A stretch of 40,344 nt of DNA from an uncultured Collinsella sp. (GTDB taxonomy: Bacteria; Actinomycetota; Coriobacteriia; Coriobacteriales; Coriobacteriaceae). The position numbers were made by a program, and so were the translations under genes. Shown here in pieces: positions 40,314 to 40,344 of this stretch. Position 1 is the first letter of the stretch, and each line of letters begins with the position of its first letter. The notes below the pieces were generated by a model. That model saw only the letters and a list, made by a program, of their open reading frames with translations, made no database searches and was not told where the DNA came from. The stretch spans positions 1 through 40,344 of the forward strand of contig URRJ01000002.1 in the NCBI GenBank assembly GCA_900550205.1. Direction: 5' to 3'.

Positions 40314-40344
40314 AAGAAACCCCCGCTGCGCACTTCGTGCGGCG
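40314..40344 (+). terminator. Probable terminator truncated by the window end
   Basis: AAACCCCCGCTGCGCAC-TTC-GTGCGGCG begins a GC-rich hairpin whose outer right arm and T run would lie beyond the last base. It is expected to end the oppABCDF unit. Confidence 0.5.

Noticed and set aside
1..40344. CRISPR array, prophage, insertion sequence or integrated element
   Set aside because: I saw no regularly spaced repeats, transposase, integrase or tRNA-linked attachment site. Gene order and composition are chromosomal throughout.

Overview
The window is a dense, GC-rich chromosomal segment from a low-mobility region of an actinobacterium. The best guess is a gut Coriobacteriia of the Collinsella type. 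This is an inference from gene content: an Arg-type RapZ P-loop, a rapZ-whiA-gap-pgk-tpiA-secG layout, peptide-family ABC transporters, sialic-acid catabolism and glycolysis. There is no rRNA, tRNA, IS element, prophage or CRISPR array.

Layout. (1) 1-639: no recognisable gene, but a long, nearly perfect inverted repeat (463-529) that looks like a bidirectional terminator, then a candidate coaE promoter. (2) 640-4147, plus strand: coaE, a membrane-anchored lytic transglycosylase, and uvrB. (3) 4199-8020, minus strand: an Mrp-type P-loop ATPase followed by two FAD-dependent oxidoreductases. (4) 8279-16044, plus strand: uvrA behind a near-consensus LexA-type box, then ybaK-murJ-uvrC as a tight operon. 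All three UvrABC excision-repair genes therefore lie within about 14 kb. MurJ carries an unusual acidic N-terminal extension of about 245 residues with three ETAV(F/Y)L repeats.

(5) 16045-26770, plus strand: a probable sialic-acid uptake and catabolism operon. It begins with a 365-base leader containing what looks like a three-way-junction RNA. It then encodes a lipoprotein of the peptide-binding family, a permease, a fused permease-ATPase and an ATPase. Two tandem CE7-type (acetylxylan/cephalosporin-C esterase) paralogues follow, the second lacking the nucleophile serine. The last three genes are an N-acetylneuraminate-lyase-like aldolase, a ROK kinase and NanE. Together they would import sialic acid, possibly deacetylate it, and convert it through ManNAc and ManNAc-6-P to GlcNAc-6-P.

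(6) 26872-34017, plus strand: rapZ, whiA (with no yvcK between them), gap, pgk, tpiA, gpmI and secG, which is central glycolysis plus a secretion subunit, divided by strong terminators. (7) 34312-40254, plus strand: a complete oligopeptide ABC transporter (oppABCDF) whose two ATPases both keep a four-cysteine C-terminal motif that the sialic-acid-type transporter has lost.

The most interesting points for follow-up are the structured leader and pseudo-esterase of the sialic-acid operon, the MurJ extension, the contrast in Fe-S-type cysteines between the two transporters, and an AAAACGTT motif upstream of three carbon or uptake units.
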